A DNA stretch of 6,725 bases from JBBDRV01 sp040905285. GTDB taxonomy: Bacteria > Bacteroidota > Rhodothermia > Balneolales > Balneolaceae. Shown piece after piece: positions 5,529 to 6,725 of this stretch (the stretch's first letter is position 1; every line of letters starts with the position of its first letter). The notes under the pieces are model-generated. The model made no database searches, had not been told where the DNA came from, and saw only the letters and a program-made list of their open reading frames with translations. Location of the stretch: contig JBBDRV010000124.1 in NCBI GenBank assembly GCA_040905285.1, positions 1 to 6,725 of the forward strand. Direction: 5' to 3'. The translations under genes were made by a program, and so were the position numbers.

Positions 5529-6725
5529 TCATTCTGCTTGAGAATTCCATACAGATGCACTTAGACCGTTCAAGTCCCAAACGATTTGTCCGCCAAGAAG
5601 AGTAAGTTCCGATTCTATTTTCTTATTGCCTTCCAGTTTATTTCTCCGGGAATCGACAAATCCGAAATTCCCCTCCCGTACAGAGAACACGGCAATGTCA
5701 GCCTCGGCTCCTACACTCAGGTTTCCCAAATCGGGTGTTTTGATCGCCAGTGCCGGATTCCAGGTCGATCGTAAAATCACGTCCTGAATAGACAAGCCCA
5801 TGTTGAGAAATTTGGACATAACATTAGACATATCTTTCATTCCCGCGTTCATACTGCCGATGTGGATGTCCGTGCTTATCGTATTCGGTAACAGCCCCTG
5901 TTCGATGGCCGGTATCGCCTGACTAAATACAAAGCTGCCACCACCATGACCGACATCAAATATGATTCCCTTCTCCTGTGCGGCAAATACGAAGGGTTTT
6001 ACCCTGCCGTTTTCACCTACAACTTGCTCTTTATGAGGCCCCGGGTGGTAAGCATGTGTAAATATATCGCCGGGTCGGAGTAACTCCATAAACAGCTCCT
6101 CAGTGGAAGGCCGGCCTCTTCCAAAATCAACCATGACCGGAATGTTCGCCAGATTCCCGGCTTCAACTAATCGTTCGATTGTGGTTCGCCAGTCGGGTCC
6201 CTCATAATGGGCTATTTTTATACCAACGATCTCCGGATAACGTTCTGCAGCCAGTGCTGTCATTCTCGGATCCATATCATTTATATTCTGTTCAGGAAGG
6301 CCACTCATGCCATCCCCTACAATATTAATAAATGACAAAATCCGGGTTTGTGAACGATCAATTACCTGTTCTTTAAAACGACTGAAATTTCTCCAGCCGG
6401 CTCCACCTACATCTACTACGGTGGTCACTCCTGCACGAAACGTAAAGCCATCCGCCGGAACTGCAGTGAAACTGTCACTCAAATATCTGTCAGGGGTTGT
6501 ACCAAAAAAGTGATGGCCGTGAAGATCAATAAAACCGGGAGAAACGTACAAACCGGTGACATCAATAACTCTTTCAGAACTTTCTGCAGAAATATCAGCA
6601 GACACCCTGGCTATCTTGCCGTCTTTTACAGCAACATCCACAGGTCCATCAATATCATTTTTAGGATCAATGACATGCCCTCCCTTCAGCAACAAATCAT
6701 AATCCTGAGCTTGCAGAGGCTCCAC
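5529..6725 (-). CDS. Exported amidohydrolase/deacetylase-family metallohydrolase (COG3964-type), N-terminus beyond right edge
   Basis: The visible 398 residues begin VEPLQAQDYDLLLKGGHVID. LQAQ-D looks like the end of a signal peptide, so the GTG at the edge is unlikely to be the start and the gene continues to the right. This is an amidohydrolase-superfamily barrel. Counting from the edge codon as 1: DLHGH with H69/H71 on strand 1, GIKIAH with K169 (carboxylated-lysine position), FTHAYHP with H223, DVGHGGGSF with H259, and STDIHIGSMNAGMKDM with D285 as the catalytic Asp. The strand-5 metal His of many relatives is replaced by Asp199 (MVDFG); I recall this in a Bacteroidota/Acidobacteria subgroup. 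It ends with the usual small beta domain (LSVGAEADIAVF...) and DLNG tail. Characterised COG3964 members hydrolyse acetylated alpha-hydroxy acids such as acetyl-mandelate; the substrate here is unknown. The symporter stub follows within 24 bases. Confidence 0.9.
   Translation of the reverse strand: MEPLQAQDYDLLLKGGHVIDPKNDIDGPVDVAVKDGKIARVSADISAESSERVIDVTGLYVSPGFIDLHGHHFFGTTPDRYLSDSFTAVPADGFTFRAGVTTVVDVGGAGWRNFSRFKEQVIDRSQTRILSFINIVGDGMSGLPEQNINDMDPRMTALAAERYPEIVGIKIAHYEGPDWRTTIERLVEAGNLANIPVMVDFGRGRPSTEELFMELLRPGDIFTHAYHPGPHKEQVVGENGRVKPFVFAAQEKGIIFDVGHGGGSFVFSQAIPAIEQGLLPNTISTDIHIGSMNAGMKDMSNVMSKFLNMGLSIQDVILRSTWNPALAIKTPDLGNLSVGAEADIAVFSVREGNFGFVDSRRNKLEGNKKIESELTLLGGQIVWDLNGLSASVWNSQAE

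Noticed and set aside
1..6725. CRISPR array, tRNA/rRNA, insertion sequence or phage module
   Set aside because: No regularly spaced repeats, cloverleaf, terminal inverted repeats, transposase or phage protein were seen on either strand.

Overview
The window looks like ordinary chromosomal DNA of a Gram-negative bacterium of roughly balanced base composition. I would guess Bacteroidota or the related Rhodothermota/Balneolales, with low confidence. Pointers are exported enzymes with Sec or lipoprotein signals, genes that mostly lack a strong Shine-Dalgarno, a possible TTG/TAnnTTT-type promoter, and an apparent fragment of the sodium/bile-acid-type symporter common in those groups. There is no rRNA, tRNA, CRISPR array, transposase or phage gene.

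Layout. The left edge (1-274, minus) carries the C-terminal end of an NnrU/MddA-like membrane methyltransferase whose upstream part is replaced by unrelated sequence next to a short 11-bp tandem repeat. A spacer with a possible promoter leads to two plus-strand genes: an 81-residue SEC-C zinc-knuckle membrane protein (590-835) and an exported AbgB-like M20D peptidase/amidohydrolase (888-2342). The latter meets a convergent YihY/BrkB membrane-protein gene (2339-3352, minus) with overlapping stop codons. A 231-bp divergent spacer with a duplicated 14-bp element and two tiny upstream reading frames precedes a class I SAM methyltransferase (3584-4306, plus). The rest is on the minus strand: an exported amidohydrolase/deacetylase (5529-6725, its start lies beyond the right edge), a short two-helix protein that looks like the N-terminal stub of a bile-acid:sodium-type symporter (5334-5504), a 279-bp spacer, and a RidA/YjgF-family lipoprotein (4500-5054).

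How the genes may work together. The only group that suggests one pathway is the minus-strand right half. A periplasmic COG3964-type hydrolase would release a small carboxylate, a transporter (now apparently broken) would have imported it, and an envelope-anchored RidA would deal with reactive enamine/imine products. This is inference from gene order. The SEC-C/M20D pair could share a transcript, but the sequence shows no functional link. I see no clear-cut new defence or mobile system. The items most worth a second look are the lipoprotein RidA and its neighbours, the decayed transporter and methyltransferase ends, the repeated ATGATGAATCAT leaders before the methyltransferase, and the SEC-C protein with a second Cys/His cluster.
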